From: Thermomicrobiales bacterium
Lineage (GTDB): Bacteria; Chloroflexota; Chloroflexia; Thermomicrobiales; UBA6265
NCBI GenBank assembly: GCA_030447415.1
Contig: JAUJOZ010000022.1
Coordinates: 48,087-91,785 of the forward strand
DNA: 43,699 bases
Direction: 5' to 3'
Shown: positions 41,599-43,699 of the stretch, piece after piece
How the letters are laid out: every line of letters begins with the position of its first letter
Numbering within the stretch: position 1 is the first letter of the stretch
Translations under genes and position numbers: made by a program
Notes under the pieces: model-generated
What the model was told of the DNA's origin: nothing
What the model saw: only the letters and a program-made list of their open reading frames with translations
The model's database searches: none

Positions 41599-42810
41599 TT
41601 ACGCCCACCCTAGAACGTTTCCAATCCGCTCGACCGCCCGTTCCAGCAGGTCGTCGCCCGTGGCGAACGAGAGGCGGAGGTGTCCCTCCCCCGCCTCGCC
41701 GAATGCGAGACCGGGCGTGACCGCGACCTGCGCCTCGCGTAGCAGCAGATCCGCCAGCTCCATCGACGTCATGCCCGTCTCGCGGGCGTCGGGGAAGGCG
41801 TAGAAGGCCCCTTCCGCAAGCGGGCATCGGAGTCCCTTGACGGCGTTGAGACCCGCCGCCACGGCTCTCCGTCGGCGGTCCCAGGCGTCCACCATCTCGC
41901 CGATGAATTCCTGCGGCCCAGTGAGAGCGGCGACGCCGCCGACCTGGACGAAAGAGGTGGCGCAGGTGGCCGAGTGGCTGTGGACTTTCTCAATCTGTCC
42001 CAGGTAGGGCTTCGGACCGGCAACGTATCCCAGCCGCCAGCCGGTCATCGCATACGCCTTGGACAGCCCGTTGAAGGTCAGCGTCCGCTCCGCCATGCCG
42101 GGCAGCGCGGCAATGCTGGCGTGACGGTGGCCATCGAAGAGGATCTTCTCGTAGATCTCGTCGGCAAAGACGAGGAGGTCGCGCTCCTGTGCAACCGCGG
42201 CGATCGCGTGCAGTTCGTCCTCGGCCAGCACCCGACCGGTCGGGTTGTTCGGCGAGTTGACAAGGAGGATACGGCTCTGCGGCGTGACGGCCGCGCCGAG
42301 AAGGTCGGGGGTGACGCGGAACCCATCATCGGGGTCGAGTTGGACGCGGATGGCACGTCCGCCCGCAAGCTCAATCATCGGGACGTAGGAGACCCAGGCG
42401 GGGTCGAGGACGAGGACATCGGTCCCCGGCCCGACGAGCGCCAGCGTCGCTTCGAAGAGGGCCTGCTTGCCGCCCGGGGTCACGATCACCCCACCGTTGG
42501 AGTCAACCTCGATCCGATTGTCGAGCCGGAGCTTGTCGGCGATGGCACGGCGCAATGCGGGGATGCCCGCGCTGGAGACGTAGTGAGTCTCGCCGGCGTT
42601 CATCGCTTCCGCGGCGGCGCGGCGGACGTGCTCCGGGGTGATGAAGTCGGGGTCGCCGCCGCCGAGATCGATGACGTCAATGCCTTTGGCCCTGAGGACG
42701 CGCGCGCGGTCGGACACCGCGAGGGTCGGCGACGGCGCGAGATCGCGAACACGCGCGGCGAAGAAGTCGGCCGGGGGGTGCTGCGTCGGGTTTTGCGGCT
42801 GCGGCTGCAC
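41599..42810 (-). CDS. Class I PLP aminotransferase (aspartate aminotransferase-like)
   Basis: 403 residues from a GTG behind GAGGGG; the open frame upstream to 42975 covers the groESL control region and is rejected. The fold-type I enzyme has FFAARVRDLAPSPTLAVSDR, VIDLGGGDPDFITPEHVRRA, GGKQALFEATLALVGPGTDV, VNSPNNPTGRVL, FADEIYEKILFDG and the PLP Lys in FNGLSKAYAMTGWRLGYVAG. The final motif with R is LRLSFATGDDLLERAVERI. This is the AAT Ib subgroup. Likely substrates are aspartate or other common amino acids. It is divergent from groES. Confidence 0.92.
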   Translation of the reverse strand: MQPQPQNPTQHPPADFFAARVRDLAPSPTLAVSDRARVLRAKGIDVIDLGGGDPDFITPEHVRRAAAEAMNAGETHYVSSAGIPALRRAIADKLRLDNRIEVDSNGGVIVTPGGKQALFEATLALVGPGTDVLVLDPAWVSYVPMIELAGGRAIRVQLDPDDGFRVTPDLLGAAVTPQSRILLVNSPNNPTGRVLAEDELHAIAAVAQERDLLVFADEIYEKILFDGHRHASIAALPGMAERTLTFNGLSKAYAMTGWRLGYVAGPKPYLGQIEKVHSHSATCATSFVQVGGVAALTGPQEFIGEMVDAWDRRRRAVAAGLNAVKGLRCPLAEGAFYAFPDARETGMTSMELADLLLREAQVAVTPGLAFGEAGEGHLRLSFATGDDLLERAVERIGNVLGWA

Positions 42811-42978
42811 GGGTTGCCCCTCTTGAGTTCCGCGCTCCAGGGCCGGGCCATATCTCCACCCCACCCGGCGGGCCGGGACCGCTGGGCCGCGGCGACTGGG
42901 CTGAGTTGGCCGGTAATCCGGGCGGATTCTAGCACGGGGTACGCCCCAGACGGGGCACGAGAATGGACCGAGCACGAG

Positions 42979-43005
42979 TTAGCACTCGGGGTTGAAGAGT
43001 GCTAA
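42979..43005. promoter_or_regulatory. CIRCE operator (HrcA site)
   Basis: TTAGCACTC (42979-42987), nine bases, GAGTGCTAA (42997-43005): a perfect match to the CIRCE consensus. The repressor HrcA binds here and is released on heat shock as GroEL becomes titrated. It overlaps the groESL promoter. Confidence 0.97.
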
Positions 43006-43020
43006 TGTCTGTGCTAGGAT
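42992..43020 (+). promoter_or_regulatory. groESL sigma-70-type promoter
   Basis: TTGAAG (42992-42997), a 17-base spacer and TAGGAT (43015-43020). The -35 lies inside the CIRCE element, so bound HrcA would block RNA polymerase. Confidence 0.7.
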
Positions 43021-43052
43021 ACCCGGCGCTAACGGAAGGAGGCCGCCCGTGA

Positions 43053-43699
<647 letters not shown>

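Overview
The window is GC-rich bacterial chromosome. The gene set suggests a member of the Chloroflexota, class Thermomicrobia (Sphaerobacter-like). The signs are a CIRCE-controlled groESL, a DUF3090 protein, an AdoCbl-type MerR regulator, a lipoprotein with an Ala/Thr/Ser/Pro-rich tail, and an ilv-leu cluster on one strand. The placement is inference from gene content; no search was run.

Layout. (1) 1-1612: the C-terminus of a PLP aminotransferase, then a GntR-type regulator with its terminator. (2) 1677-4671: a decayed island. A complete but frameshifted IS3-family element (inverted repeats at 1677 and 2897) sits in the last codons of a type I restriction-modification hsdM pseudogene, beside the 3' end of a tRNA-Lys(CUU) gene. 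(3) 4672-11467: housekeeping genes (DinB-like enzyme, dienelactone-hydrolase-like enzyme, gatCA), a CarH-like B12 photoreceptor candidate and a beta-propeller lipoprotein. (4) 11480-16920: a second accessory zone with an integrase remnant, a TIR-domain protein between two direct repeats, secreted cupins and a frameshifted LuxR-type ATPase regulator; a third copy of the repeat lies upstream of that regulator. (5) 16987-22523: dnaX, rsmI plus a small partner gene, rodA and an HD-domain protein. (6) 23121-28923: two tandem NfeD-like membrane protein genes, both frameshifted, an intact flotillin, a DUF3090 protein and an unrecognised nucleotidyltransferase-like protein. (7) 29020-37949: the branched-chain amino acid locus ilvB-ilvN-ilvC-leuA-leuC-leuD-leuB. 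(8) 38154-43699: a serine beta-lactamase-like hydrolase, a 2H phosphoesterase, greA, RidA and a class I aminotransferase on the minus strand, then CIRCE-groES-groEL on the plus strand.

The clearest regulatory system is upstream of ilvB. A consensus sigma-70-type promoter drives a 33-residue leader peptide with Leu-Val-Leu, Leu and Ile-Ile codons. It is followed by an intrinsic terminator (GGCCTCCC/GGGAGGCC then T5) and by a competing 13-nt antiterminator arm inside the leader ORF. Together these make a complete ribosome-mediated attenuator for the pathway.

A recurring theme is single- or double-base indels in otherwise recognisable genes (transposase, hsdM, integrase, LuxR regulator, both NfeD-like genes). 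Core genes are intact. This fits real decay of accessory genes better than uniform sequencing error, but read-level checking would decide.
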